DNA from: JBBQVS01 sp038211295
GTDB taxonomy: Bacteria > Chloroflexota > Ktedonobacteria > Ktedonobacterales > Ktedonobacteraceae
Assembly (NCBI GenBank): GCA_038211295.1
Contig: JBBQVS010000013.1
Coordinates: 1-64,000, forward strand
DNA: 64,000 bases
Reading direction: 5' to 3'
Part shown: piece by piece, positions 1 to 9,104 of the stretch
Layout: each line of letters begins with the position of its first letter
How positions within the stretch are numbered: position 1 is the stretch's first letter
Position numbers and translations under genes: made by a program
Notes under the pieces: model-generated
Told to the model about the DNA's origin: nothing
Database searches by the model: none
Seen by the model: the letters and a program-made list of their open reading frames with translations, nothing else

Positions 1-44
1 GTCACCTGGTTAACCGTTTCAACTTGCTCGCTCGCATCAAGCAT
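1..44 (-). CDS. possible start of a gene cut by the window edge
   Basis: An ATG at 44 on the minus strand opens a frame (MLDASEQVETVNQV) that stays open to the edge. It is preceded by a purine-rich AAAGGTGGG stretch that could be a ribosome binding site. It lies downstream of oppF in the same direction. Fourteen codons are too few to identify a product, and the frame may be chance. Confidence 0.3.
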   Translation of the reverse strand, partial: MLDASEQVETVNQV

Positions 45-68
45 ATCGAACCGCCCACCTTTTCTTAG

Positions 69-128
69 TGCGTAGAGCGACACTCGCGCCGGGCTGCGAG
101 CACCCTGGCTCTCTTGTCGCTCTACGCA
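69..128. terminator. long stem-loop downstream of oppF
   Basis: Two 14-base perfect inverted arms (69-82 and 115-128) enclose a smaller hairpin (83-87 with 96-100). The element lies three bases beyond the oppF stop and has no T-run. It probably ends or protects the opp transcript, but it could equally be a dispersed palindromic element. Confidence 0.5.
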
Positions 129-130
129 TT

Positions 131-1138
131 CTAGCCAGGGAAGTGGCAGGCCGCGAAATGGTTAGGCTGTTTCTCTTCCAGTGGTGGAATGACTTCACGG
201 CAGATCGCTTGAGCTTTCCAGCAACGCGGATGAAAATTACAGCCGCTTGGAGGATTGACGGGACTTGGCACGTCGCCTTCGAGAATGATACGTTTGCGTT
301 TTGCCTCGATTTTGGGGTCTGGCACGGGAATTGCTGAAAGCAACGCTTGTGTGTATGGATGCAGGGGCGTCGAGTATAAATCTTCGCTCTGCGAAAGTTC
401 CGCTACGCGGCCCAGGTACATCACAGCTACGCGATCACTGATATGTTTCACAACCGAGAGATTGTGTGCCACAAACAGGTACGTTAGGCCAAATTTTCCC
501 TGCAACTCTTGCAACAGATTAAGCACCTGCGCTTGAATTGATACGTCGAGGGCCGAGACGGGTTCGTCGGCAATAACAAGCGAGGGATGCAATGCGAGGG
601 CGCGTGCGATGCCGATGCGCTGGCGTTGTCCACCACTAAACTCGTGTGGGAAGCGATTGACAAACTTGGGATTGATGCCCACCGTTTGCAACACGTCCGC
701 GACCTGCTCGCGAATCTCCGCTGTGTTGCCGCGATTGAAATTTTCCAACGGCTCAGAGACGACTTGTCCGACGGTGTAACGTGGATCGAGCGAGCTAAAT
801 GGGTCCTGGAACACCATTTGCATCTTCGCACGTTCCTGGCGAATTTGTTCCGCGGGCAGTGTTGTAAGTTCTTTACCATCAAATACAACGCTTCCTGCCG
901 TTGGTTTGATGAGCTGTAGGATCGCGCGGCCCGTTGTCGATTTGCCGCAGCCGCTCTCGCCTACCAGACCAAGCGTCTCGCCATTGCGAACAAAGAGGTC
1001 GACGCCATCTACTGCCTTGACATGAGCAACGGTGCGACCTAGTAAGCCGCCCTTGATGGGGAAGTGGACTTTAAGCCCCTTGACATCAATAAGCGTTGTT
1101 CCTTTGACATTCTTCGGTGTCTCTACTTGCTGTACCAT
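131..1138 (-). CDS. oppF: oligopeptide ABC transporter ATP-binding protein, OppF/DppF type
   Basis: One of the two ATPases that power oligopeptide import; it acts on the cytoplasmic face of the membrane with OppB and OppC. The 335-residue protein has Walker [10 protein letters not shown] at 60-68, the ABC signature as FSGGQ at 167-171, and Walker B LVIADEP at 187-193. The C-terminal oligopeptide-transporter extension contains four cysteines (GCNFHPRC, then two more), as in Dpp/Opp ATPases. It is the last gene of oppB-C-D-F and starts 16 bases after oppD, with AGGGGA upstream of the ATG. OppF and DppF cannot be separated from sequence alone, so the peptide specificity is unknown. Confidence 0.93.
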   Translation of the reverse strand: MVQQVETPKNVKGTTLIDVKGLKVHFPIKGGLLGRTVAHVKAVDGVDLFVRNGETLGLVGESGCGKSTTGRAILQLIKPTAGSVVFDGKELTTLPAEQIRQERAKMQMVFQDPFSSLDPRYTVGQVVSEPLENFNRGNTAEIREQVADVLQTVGINPKFVNRFPHEFSGGQRQRIGIARALALHPSLVIADEPVSALDVSIQAQVLNLLQELQGKFGLTYLFVAHNLSVVKHISDRVAVMYLGRVAELSQSEDLYSTPLHPYTQALLSAIPVPDPKIEAKRKRIILEGDVPSPVNPPSGCNFHPRCWKAQAICREVIPPLEEKQPNHFAACHFPG

Positions 1139-1154
1139 GTTTCTTCTCTTCCCC

Positions 1155-2132
1155 TTAATTTGGATAGAAGCACGCGGCTAATTGTTCTCCACGTCCTACA
1201 GACATCAATTCTGGTCGCTCTTCACGGCAACGTGTCTGCACTTTGGGGCAGCGTGGAGCGTAAGGGCATCCAGCAGGCGGGTTCGTGAGGTCAGGTGGCT
1301 GTCCTGCGATTGGTGTGAGTTTGGAGCCACGTCCTTCGTGTAGTCGTGGAATGGAATGAAGTAGACCGACGGTGTAAGGATGGGCGGGCGTCTCGAAAAT
1401 CTGTTGTACAGGTGCAGTTTCTATAATGTGGCCGGCATACATAACGTTGACATACTGGCACGTACCCGCGACCACACCAAGATCATGTGTAATCAACATC
1501 ACCGCTGTACCAAATTCTTGCGAAAGACCTTTCATCAGTTCGAGTACCTGGGCTTGAATGGTTACGTCTAATGCCGTTGTTGGCTCGTCCGCGATAAGCA
1601 ACTGGGGATTGCAGGCAAGCGCAATCGCGATCATGACACGCTGACGCATCCCGCCGCTAAACTCGTGTGGGTAGTTTTTCGCGCGGCGTTTCGCGTCAGG
1701 AATACGTACCAGATCGAGCATTTCAACCGAGCGACGCCACGCCTGGTCATTACTGATATCTTTGCGGTGCCGCTTCACCGTTTCGGCGATTTGAAAGCCG
1801 ACGTTCAAGACCGGATTGAGCGAGGTCATCGGGTCCTGAAAGATCATCGAAATCTTGCTACCGCGTAGTTCGCTGAGTTCTTCTGTGCTTTTGTCAAGCA
1901 CGTTTTCGCCATTGAAACGAATCTCGCCGCCAACGATTTTGCCGGGAGGAGACGCGATCAGTCGCATCACGGAGAGAGCGGTCACACTTTTGCCGCAGCC
2001 ACTTTCGCCGACGACGCCAAGCGTTTGCCCTGCTTTAATTGAAAATGTCACATCATCAACCGCTTTTACAACGCCACTGCGGGTGTAAAAGTAGGTTTTG
2101 AGATTGTTTACTTCCAGCAAATTTGCTGCCAT
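1155..2132 (-). CDS. oppD: oligopeptide ABC transporter ATP-binding protein, OppD/DppD type
   Basis: The partner ATPase of OppF in the peptide importer. The 325-residue protein has Walker [10 protein letters not shown], signature FSGGMRQR, Walker B LLIADEP and the C-terminal oligopeptide-transporter tail with a cysteine cluster (CPYAPRC). I chose the ATG at 2132 because the only start further upstream is a TTG seven codons earlier, and GGAG precedes the ATG at 11 bases. The gene follows oppC by about 24 bases and is part of the same transcript. Confidence 0.93.
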   Translation of the reverse strand: MAANLLEVNNLKTYFYTRSGVVKAVDDVTFSIKAGQTLGVVGESGCGKSVTALSVMRLIASPPGKIVGGEIRFNGENVLDKSTEELSELRGSKISMIFQDPMTSLNPVLNVGFQIAETVKRHRKDISNDQAWRRSVEMLDLVRIPDAKRRAKNYPHEFSGGMRQRVMIAIALACNPQLLIADEPTTALDVTIQAQVLELMKGLSQEFGTAVMLITHDLGVVAGTCQYVNVMYAGHIIETAPVQQIFETPAHPYTVGLLHSIPRLHEGRGSKLTPIAGQPPDLTNPPAGCPYAPRCPKVQTRCREERPELMSVGRGEQLAACFYPN

Positions 2133-2156
2133 GTTTTTCTTTTCTCCGCTCAATGG

Positions 2157-3293
2157 TTAATCTTTTGCTCGTGGATCAAATGCGTCGCGCAGGCCGTCAC
2201 CGAGGAAGGAGAACGCGAGTACAATAATCGTTAAAGTGATTGCGGGAATCAATACTTCTATTGGGTGAACATCGGTCAGCCCTTGTGCATCGTTAATCAT
2301 CAGGCCGATGCTTGAGCCAGGCGTCGAGACACCCAGGCCCAGAAAGCTCAGTCCTGCCTCACCAATAACGGTGTTCGCGATATCGAGGGTAGCCGCGACG
2401 ACAACAATATTGAAGAGGTTGGGAATGATGTGGCTTCTAATGATGCGTGCATTGCTAGTTCCTGATGTGCGTGCGGCCTCGATAAATTGCTGTTCTTTGA
2501 GTTGCAGTGTTTGACCACGCACAAAACGAGCCATGAGAGGCCATCCTACAAAGGCTAGCGCGATAGAGACAACAAGCAGACGTGCGTTCCCATTCGCACC
2601 CAAAATTGGAACGTTGCTCAATGGGCCATCGAGCGACTGTCCAAAGATACCTGCGACCAGGATAACAAACAGGAGTCCCGGAAACGCGAACATGATGTCG
2701 GTAAAGCGTGCTAAGAACTGGTCAACCCAGCCGCCGAAGAAGCCTGCGCTGACGCCGATCAGGATGCCTAATGTAACGTTTACGACTTCAACCGCCAGTG
2801 CTACAAACAGCGAGATGAGCATTCCCTGCATCAGACGTGCAAGCGTATCGCGACCAATCGAGTCGGTGCCAAGCCAGTTTACGGCGGAAGGCCCTTCGTC
2901 CTGGTGATCGAGGCGTTGTATAAAGGGGCTATGATACGTGGCGGGGCTTATTTGTTTGCCAGAAAGACCATCCAGAAGCTGACCGCCTACATGTTGGTAG
3001 ATGAAGGGGCCAATAATAGGAATAATGATAAAGAGGATGATGATGCTCAGACTGACCATCGCTCTTCTATCGCGGCGTAGACGTTTCAAAGAGTCTTGAA
3101 ACGGTGTTGTTACTTTTTCTTTCTTTACATCGGGAGTGTCCTGGGCCGCTGGCACTGTCGCGAGTGCAATTCCTGTCGCGGTCTCGCTCTCTGGCTCAAA
3201 ATTAGTGGGCAATGATGTCAGGTCGGCCCCTCGTATCGGTTCAGGCGAGATAGAACTAGAAGCAGCATTTGTGTTGGTATCTTTTGTATCCAT
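2157..3293 (-). CDS. oppC: oligopeptide ABC transporter permease, OppC/DppC type
   Basis: Integral membrane permease that forms the peptide channel with OppB. After a charged, probably disordered cytoplasmic N-terminus of about 75 residues comes a first membrane helix (VSLSIIILFIIIPIIG), then the binding-protein-dependent permease domain with five further helices. The EAA loop that docks the ATPase is visible as EAARTSGTSNARIIRSHIIP. At 378 residues it is longer than the usual ~300, and the excess is the N-terminal tail. AGGGAG precedes the ATG; the gene follows oppB by 14 bases. Confidence 0.92.
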   Translation of the reverse strand: MDTKDTNTNAASSSISPEPIRGADLTSLPTNFEPESETATGIALATVPAAQDTPDVKKEKVTTPFQDSLKRLRRDRRAMVSLSIIILFIIIPIIGPFIYQHVGGQLLDGLSGKQISPATYHSPFIQRLDHQDEGPSAVNWLGTDSIGRDTLARLMQGMLISLFVALAVEVVNVTLGILIGVSAGFFGGWVDQFLARFTDIMFAFPGLLFVILVAGIFGQSLDGPLSNVPILGANGNARLLVVSIALAFVGWPLMARFVRGQTLQLKEQQFIEAARTSGTSNARIIRSHIIPNLFNIVVVAATLDIANTVIGEAGLSFLGLGVSTPGSSIGLMINDAQGLTDVHPIEVLIPAITLTIIVLAFSFLGDGLRDAFDPRAKD

Positions 3294-3307
3294 GATATAT
3301 TCGCTCC

Positions 3308-4267
3308 CTATTCGACCTTGATGCGTGGATCAACAACGGAGTAAAGCAGATCAGCTACAAGATTTCCCATAACGACTGCGATTGCGAAGATAACGCCCGT
3401 CGCTTGAATGACGGTATAATCACGATTCCCGATAGCGTTGATCGCGATCTGTCCAATACCGGGAATGTTGAAGATAACTTCAATGAAGAAGACGCCACCA
3501 ACAAGAGTCGCGAGAGAGGTTCCAAACACCGTTACTAGAGGAATCAAGGCATTGCGAAAGGCATGACGGTAATTGACGGTCTGTTCTTTCAGCCCTTTTG
3601 CTCTTGCTGTACGCACATAATCCTGACGCAGAATTTCTAGCATTGTGGTACGTGTCAGTCGTGCGATAAACGCGAAACCAACAGCAGCGAAAACGAGAAT
3701 GGGGCCTATTTTATAGGTCAAATCAGTAGGAGTGTATTGCCATGCATTGCCCCAGTTCGCTATAGGCCAGTGGCTTTTGGTGAGTCGATCTAATTGCACA
3801 ACAGCCACCTGAAAGAAGACGGCGAGTACGAAACTGGGCAAGGAGTAGAGAATAAGCGAGGCACTCATCGCGCTTGTGTCGATCCAGGTGTTGGCCTTGA
3901 GAGCGGAGAGAATGCCAACGGGTACACCAATTACGAACGTAAGGACGAGTCCCCACAAGCCTAATTCTGCGGAGACAGGAATACCTGGTTTAAGCACGTC
4001 GATAACTGGCACCTCTTGAAAATAGTATGAGTTGCCGAAATTGAATCTAAGAAGTTGTGTTACATAGTTGAAGTATTGTTGATACCAGGGCAGGTCCAAG
4101 CCATAGATATGACGTAGCCGAACCCATGCGTCGTGGTTGTAGTGATTCCCAAGGAGATTTTTGATGGGATCACCGGGGGCGTTTATGCCCAGAATGAAGG
4201 TAATGAACGTGACTCCGAGAAGCACGAAGATGAGGCCGATAAACCTCTTAATGAAGAATCCAACCAT
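3308..4267 (-). CDS. oppB: oligopeptide ABC transporter permease, OppB/DppB type
   Basis: Integral membrane permease and first gene of the oppBCDF block. The 319-residue protein starts MVGFFIKRFIGLIFVLLGVT, the typical first helix of OppB, and carries the EAA loop ARAKGLKEQTVNYRHAFRNA. The start is supported by GGGAGG 6 bases before the ATG. A well-spaced promoter lies 174 bases upstream (4441-4469), so the permease/ATPase block can probably be transcribed separately from the oppA genes. Confidence 0.93.
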   Translation of the reverse strand: MVGFFIKRFIGLIFVLLGVTFITFILGINAPGDPIKNLLGNHYNHDAWVRLRHIYGLDLPWYQQYFNYVTQLLRFNFGNSYYFQEVPVIDVLKPGIPVSAELGLWGLVLTFVIGVPVGILSALKANTWIDTSAMSASLILYSLPSFVLAVFFQVAVVQLDRLTKSHWPIANWGNAWQYTPTDLTYKIGPILVFAAVGFAFIARLTRTTMLEILRQDYVRTARAKGLKEQTVNYRHAFRNALIPLVTVFGTSLATLVGGVFFIEVIFNIPGIGQIAINAIGNRDYTVIQATGVIFAIAVVMGNLVADLLYSVVDPRIKVE

Positions 4268-4630
4268 GATATACCTCCCACGCGATGTTCGAGGCCAAAG
4301 AGTACAGTTGTCAAGCGATCAAGAATCGTTCAGTCACTACGGCATCTCTCCAGGATGGTTTTTCTCCTCGATGGCACCGATAGAGAGAAAAAGGCTAGAA
4401 GGCCCTTATAGAGAGATACTATGGAGATTGACTTTCATGTATTTTATGTGACACTAGTCTTGTTGTCAAGTAAGTGAAGGAAGGCACAAAAAATACAGAG
4501 AGCAGTACGCGCGAAAACATGTGTGAGCGAGTATGGATGAGACAGTGACTATGACAATCACTGCCCCATTCACGTTGTGTGAGACAAGTGCTACACGCGA
4601 GCATTGTGTAACAACACCCGTTTTACACGT
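4268..4630. other. oppA1-oppB intergenic region
   Basis: 363 bases without a convincing gene. It holds the oppB promoter and a long 5' untranslated stretch. Short open frames here lack ribosome binding sites and recognisable sequence. Confidence 0.6.
4441..4469 (-). promoter_or_regulatory. sigma-70-type promoter of oppBCDF
   Basis: On the minus strand, TTGACA (4469-4464) and TAAAAT (4446-4441) are separated by exactly 17 bases. It lies 174 bases before the oppB ATG, the only gene it can serve. Confidence 0.7.
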
Positions 4631-6397
4631 CTATGCCTGTACGGTTGCGTTTCCACAATTTGAATCGGTGGACTTATAGATGTTGGCCCATTCTTGCGGA
4701 GGCACAAGGCTTTCACCGTTGTCAGGGTAGCCAACAACACACGCTTTACGCACAATCTGGAGTTTCTGCTGATAGATTGGCAGCCATGCGACATCAGTAA
4801 CCAGTGACTGCTCAGCGGTGTTATACTGTGTCACGCGTCCGGTGGCGTCTGCGACGTTGGCGTCTGCCGTCCGCATCAGTGCTTGATTGGCTTGTTGTGT
4901 CGTAGCTCTGGCACTATTATTTTGACCGTAGTTCATGGTGTTGTTTGGCGACCCTTTGTCAAACTGGAGGGTGAGCCAGTCTTCCGCATCGGGATAGTCC
5001 TCGATCCAAGCGATGTGATAGAAGGCGACGCCCTTCGCGTTGCCAGCGGCATTGGTTATATCGTCAAGCAGTTTGTTGAAATCTTCATCCTGAATGTTGA
5101 CGGTTACGCCCAACACGGTCTGCCACATCTGTTGCTCGGCGGCGAACTCGTTACGCGCTGCTGCGCTACCACTGGAGGCAACAACCGCCGTGACCGGAGG
5201 CATCGTGGTCATGCCCTCTTCCTTCAAGCCTTCCACCAAAAGCTGTTTTGCCAGTGTAGGATTGCCAGCAGTGGATGCTGTGCCATCAGGCCCCTTCAGA
5301 TTAGAATGATACCCAACGGCACCATTGGGAACAATGTGATTGGTCGCGATCTGTGTGTCTTTATAGACTGCGTGTACAATCTCGTCTTTGTTGATCGCGA
5401 GCGCGAATGCCTGACGAACTTTTATGTTGTCCCAGGGCTTCACAAGGTAGTTCATCGCGAAGTAGAACGTTGTCAATTGAGGAACTGATTTGAACTCATT
5501 GGTCAACTGTTTCGCCCCCGCCAGTTGTTCGACTGGCACGCTCGCGAATTCAATTGTACCCGTCTGATAGGCTTTGTATGCTGTATTTCTGTCCTTGTAG
5601 AACGGAAAAATAAGCTCCTTCAACTGTGGTTTTGCACCATAGTAGTTGGGATTCGGTATCAGATCAATTTCTTTACCGCGTGTGTAGTTCTTGACAACGA
5701 AAGGGCCAGAACCGCCGCCCTGTCCGTCCGCGAGGTGATCGACGAAGCGGGTGCCATACTGGTCAATCAACTTTTTCTCGATCACGTATGCATCCGCATA
5801 AGTCAAGGTGTACAGGAAGTACGCCGCTTTCGCGTTGGTAACGATGGTAACGGTGTTGTCGTCCGGTGCTAGCAGGCTGTCGCCAATCAACGTGCTTTTT
5901 GTGCCAGCGAGTGCTTTTTCTGAGTCTTTGACCAGTGTCAAATACGCACCGGCCGTCGAAGACTTTGTAGCTTTTTGCAAGGCGCGGTCAATGCTGTACA
6001 CCACGTCTTTAGAAGTTAAGGGTGTACCATCGCTAAATTTCAAATTCGGGCGAAGCTTGAAGGTATAGGTGACACCATCGGCAGCAACTGAATGGCTCGC
6101 CGCCAACTCGTCCACGAGCTTCAGGTCCTTGTCCAATGTGACGAGGCCCGTAAAGACACATTGCACAACAGCATTCGACGCTGTATCAGTAAGAAGCGCG
6201 GGGTCAAGTGTCTTGACATCTGTTGTACCTTGTACAGCGTATTCGTCAGTAAAAACTTGCTTGTTGTCTGCTGCTTTGGTCACGCCTGTTGTACCAGGAG
6301 TCGAGCTAGTGCCGCCACCACAGGCGACGATGAGCAGCGAGAGCAGGCACAGGAATGTTGGCAGAATACCTAACGTGAGTTTCTTGCCTGAATGCAT
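4631..6397 (-). CDS. oppA: peptide-binding lipoprotein OppA, copy 1
   Basis: Extracytoplasmic solute-binding protein (family 5) that captures peptides and hands them to OppBC. The 588 residues begin with a lipoprotein signal: two lysines, a hydrophobic stretch and lipobox LIVAC, with Cys26 as the acylation site, then a GGGTSS linker. Family-5 landmarks follow, including YTFKLRPNLKFSDGTPLTSKDVV split over the N-lobe and IKVRQAFALAINKDEIV. AAGGAG lies 9 bases before the ATG. It is the third of three tandem paralogues, and its first ~95 bases are almost identical to those of copy 2 (see findings). The ligand cannot be read from sequence. Confidence 0.93.
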   Translation of the reverse strand: MHSGKKLTLGILPTFLCLLSLLIVACGGGTSSTPGTTGVTKAADNKQVFTDEYAVQGTTDVKTLDPALLTDTASNAVVQCVFTGLVTLDKDLKLVDELAASHSVAADGVTYTFKLRPNLKFSDGTPLTSKDVVYSIDRALQKATKSSTAGAYLTLVKDSEKALAGTKSTLIGDSLLAPDDNTVTIVTNAKAAYFLYTLTYADAYVIEKKLIDQYGTRFVDHLADGQGGGSGPFVVKNYTRGKEIDLIPNPNYYGAKPQLKELIFPFYKDRNTAYKAYQTGTIEFASVPVEQLAGAKQLTNEFKSVPQLTTFYFAMNYLVKPWDNIKVRQAFALAINKDEIVHAVYKDTQIATNHIVPNGAVGYHSNLKGPDGTASTAGNPTLAKQLLVEGLKEEGMTTMPPVTAVVASSGSAAARNEFAAEQQMWQTVLGVTVNIQDEDFNKLLDDITNAAGNAKGVAFYHIAWIEDYPDAEDWLTLQFDKGSPNNTMNYGQNNSARATTQQANQALMRTADANVADATGRVTQYNTAEQSLVTDVAWLPIYQQKLQIVRKACVVGYPDNGESLVPPQEWANIYKSTDSNCGNATVQA

Positions 6398-6649
6398 TCG
6401 TGACTTCTCCTTGTGTCATGGAAATACTACACACTTCAAGAGACAGAGATAGAAAGAACTATCAGCATCTTCTTCAGGAAATACCAGTTGGGAGCATGGC
6501 TGCCGCTCGCATTATGGAGTCTAACCAACCCCCTAGAGCCGCTCGGTGGGCGGGTCGGGCAAGTCGCGTCACTACTACACACGATTTCGCGTGGCTTTGC
6601 CATGTCGTGCAGGAACCGCACACGCGGCGAAACACGTCGTAGAGGAGTG

Positions 6650-6667
6650 ACAGGGGCCTGCCCCTGT
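6650..6667. repeat. short GC-rich palindrome (REP-like)
   Basis: ACAGGGG and CCCCTGT form a seven-pair stem around CCTG. Similar compact GC palindromes occur in other gaps of the window (9067-9085, 51900-51917). A repeat family is possible but needs the genome. Confidence 0.35.
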
Positions 6668-6802
6668 TATACTCCCTTGAAAGAATGTTGACCTGTACTA
6701 GAATACGCTTCTTTATAGGAAAATCTCACAACCACTAGCATTCCTCCCCGCGTGTAGAAGCACAGGGGCATCCTGCGGTGTTGTAGTGAGCCGAGAAAAG
6801 CG

Positions 6803-6867
6803 GAGAGCGTGCGATTCTGAGAATCGCACGCTCTCTACCACCTGAATGAGTGGAAAACTCCACTCAT
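6803..6867 (-). terminator. tandem hairpins ending the oppA2 transcript
   Basis: Directly after the oppA2 stop (minus strand) comes a nine-pair stem with a four-base loop (6846-6867). It is followed by a perfect 15-pair stem with a three-base loop (6803-6835), then CGCTTTTCT. The T-run is short, but stem strength and position fit an intrinsic terminator. Confidence 0.65.
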
Positions 6868-6877
6868 CCATGTTCAC

Positions 6878-8650
6878 TTACGCCTGTACTGTCGCGTTCG
6901 AGCAGTTCGGGTCAGTGGATTTGTAAATGCCAGCCCAGGATATTGGGTATATCTGACCCGTTGCGGAATCAGGTACACCAACCACGCAGGGTTTGCGTAA
7001 ACCTTGCGATGCTTGTTGGAAAGTTGGCAACCATACGACATCGTTAATCAATTGCTGTTCAGCAGTGTTGTACGCCTTGATACGTGTTGCTGAATCAGCC
7101 GTATTCGCGTCGGCGGCTACCAGTTGATCCTGTGTGGCCTTCTGCGTTGCGCTATTCGCGCTGTTGTTCTGACCATAGTTCATGTTATTCTGCGGAGAAC
7201 CGTTGCTCACCTGAAGCGTTGTGAAATCCTGTGGATCAGGATAGTCCGCGCCCCAACCAAGACCCCACATCGCGATACCTTTAGGATTACCAGTAGCTGC
7301 GATGATGTCACTTGTGAGCTTGTTGAAGTCCTCGTCAACATACTTGACGGTGATACCGAGTGCGTTTTGATACATCTGCTGCTCAACCGCGAACTCGTTA
7401 CGGGTATCGGCACTACCAGCAGAAGAGCTGTAAATCGAGACCGTTCCCAGGCTCGCGATGGTCATGCCCTCTTCTTTTAAGCCTTCTGTCAACAGTTGCT
7501 TTGCCATTGTAGGATTGCCTTTGAGGGACTGTGTTCCATCAGGGCTTTTGAGACCATCGAAGTAGCCCGGCATACCCTTTGGCACCATATGGTTGGTTGC
7601 GATCTGTGAGTCTTTATAAGCTGTATGAACAATCTCCTCTTTGTTCAGTGCCAGTGCGAACGCTTGACGAACCTTGATATTATTGAATGGTTTGACAAGA
7701 TAGTTCATCGTGTAGTAGGAAATGGCGAGCTGAGGAACAGAATGGAATTCATTGGTCAACAGCTTTGCTTCCGCAAGGTGAACCGCTGGGACACCCGTGT
7801 TATCAACAGCCCCAGTTTGATACGCTTTATACAGTGTGGAACGATCCTTGTAGAACGGGAAGATTACTTCCTTCAATTGTGGCTTGGCACCATAATAGTG
7901 AGGGTTTGGCACAAAGTCAATCTCTTGACCACGCGTGTACTTCTTAATCATGAATGGGCCAGAACCGCCGCCCTGTCCGTCTGCGAGGTGATCGGTGAAG
8001 CGGGTGCCGTACTGGTCAATCAGTTTTCTCTCGACAACAAAGGCGTCTTGATAGGTCAAGGTGCTGAGAAAGTATGCAGCCTTTTTGTTTGTGACGATAA
8101 TAACCGTGCTAGCATCGGGGGCCATGATGCCAGTACCGATAATAGTTTTGATTTTGCCTGCAAGCAACTTGTCGGAATCTTTCACGAGATTCAAATAGGT
8201 TCCGGCGACAGGGGACTTAGTGGCTGGCTGCAATGCACGATCAATGCTATAGGCTACATCTTTTGATGTCAATGGGGAGCCATCACTAAACGTAAGATTG
8301 GGGCGCAACTTGAAGGTGTAGGTAAGACCATCGGCGGAAACCGAATGGCTCTGCGCGAGGTCATCTATGACATTCAATTTCGCGTCGAAGCCTACCAGCC
8401 CTGTGTAAATCATATTGATAACATTGGCCGAGTACAGATCGCCATCAAGTGCAGGATCGATAGTTTTAACGTCCGACAAGCCTGACACTGGACTTGCGTC
8501 CATGTATACCTGCTTATTATCTGCTGCTTTTGTAGGGCCTGTTGAACTACCTGGGCTGCTACTGCCGCCGCCACAGGCGACCATGAGCAGCGAGAGCAGG
8601 CACAGGAATGTTGGCAGAATACCTAACGTGAGTTTCTTGCCTGAGTGCAT
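6878..8650 (-). CDS. oppA: peptide-binding lipoprotein OppA, copy 2
   Basis: Family-5 extracytoplasmic peptide-binding protein of 590 residues. Its signal peptide is the same as that of copy 1 except for one residue, with lipobox LMVAC and Cys26. The mature domain is clearly homologous but diverged (VSGLSDVKTIDPAL against VQGTTDVKTLDPAL; IKVRQAFALALNKEEIV). GAGGAG precedes the ATG. Hairpins after the stop suggest it can be transcribed alone. Keeping three diverged receptors beside one permease set points to a wider peptide range, which is inference. Confidence 0.93.
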   Translation of the reverse strand: MHSGKKLTLGILPTFLCLLSLLMVACGGGSSSPGSSTGPTKAADNKQVYMDASPVSGLSDVKTIDPALDGDLYSANVINMIYTGLVGFDAKLNVIDDLAQSHSVSADGLTYTFKLRPNLTFSDGSPLTSKDVAYSIDRALQPATKSPVAGTYLNLVKDSDKLLAGKIKTIIGTGIMAPDASTVIIVTNKKAAYFLSTLTYQDAFVVERKLIDQYGTRFTDHLADGQGGGSGPFMIKKYTRGQEIDFVPNPHYYGAKPQLKEVIFPFYKDRSTLYKAYQTGAVDNTGVPAVHLAEAKLLTNEFHSVPQLAISYYTMNYLVKPFNNIKVRQAFALALNKEEIVHTAYKDSQIATNHMVPKGMPGYFDGLKSPDGTQSLKGNPTMAKQLLTEGLKEEGMTIASLGTVSIYSSSAGSADTRNEFAVEQQMYQNALGITVKYVDEDFNKLTSDIIAATGNPKGIAMWGLGWGADYPDPQDFTTLQVSNGSPQNNMNYGQNNSANSATQKATQDQLVAADANTADSATRIKAYNTAEQQLINDVVWLPTFQQASQGLRKPCVVGVPDSATGQIYPISWAGIYKSTDPNCSNATVQA

Positions 8651-9104
8651 TCGCGATTTCTCCTCATTCTAACTAATAAGAACAACGCAATTCTTCGAGA
8701 GGTATGGAGTGTACGTACCAGCATTTTAACTACAGCAGCCTTCAGTTACTATACTCTGCTCTGAAGAATCAGCATACAGAGGTACATGTATATCCAATGT
8801 TGCTTATGGCATACCTCGACGACTCGCTTTTGGATGTACTCCGCCTGAACCGACACCATGTCCAGAGCGAAATGCTGCTTAGATGTACTGGCATATATCT
8901 ATACTACGCCCTCTTGTACAAAAATCTCACACAAGGTGAGGAGAAGTTGTATACGATGAAACAATATGACGTAGTGTGTGAGATGAGAGGGCGTGGCGTG
9001 GGTGGGGTAGTATGAGGTGAGATGGGGCAGGGCGGGGGCAAGTCCCACCCCTCCTATACACAGGGGAGCGTGGCGGAGCCACGCTATACAGTTGCGTGGT
9101 GCCT
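8651..9104. other. oppA3-oppA2 intergenic region
   Basis: 454 bases. A plus-strand frame at 8704-9015 was judged spurious. The end near oppA3 is GC-rich with an imperfect GGGCGGG...CCCACCC palindrome (about 9028-9049) and a clean hairpin at 9067-9085. The end near oppA2 is AT-richer and must hold its promoter, which I could not place. Confidence 0.5.
9067..9085 (-). terminator. hairpin downstream of oppA3
   Basis: AGCGTGGC and GCCACGCT pair around a three-base loop, about 20 bases after the oppA3 stop. There is no T-run. It may be a terminator or a REP-like element. Confidence 0.45.

Larger units (their letters stand above)
6398..6877. other. oppA2-oppA1 intergenic region with several hairpins
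   Basis: 480 bases with no supported gene. It contains two hairpins just after the oppA2 stop (6803-6867), a further GC-rich hairpin at 6650-6667, and the oppA1 ribosome binding site. No well-spaced promoter was found for oppA1. Confidence 0.6.

Noticed and set aside
7625..8266. 213-codon open frame antisense to oppA2
   Set aside because: Mirror of the coding strand of oppA2, no ribosome binding site or recognisable sequence. A similar 201-codon frame opposite oppA1 (4883-5488) was rejected for the same reason.
8704..9015. 103-codon plus-strand frame in the oppA3-oppA2 gap
   Set aside because: No ribosome binding site, low-complexity end and no family resemblance; the region is better explained as untranslated.
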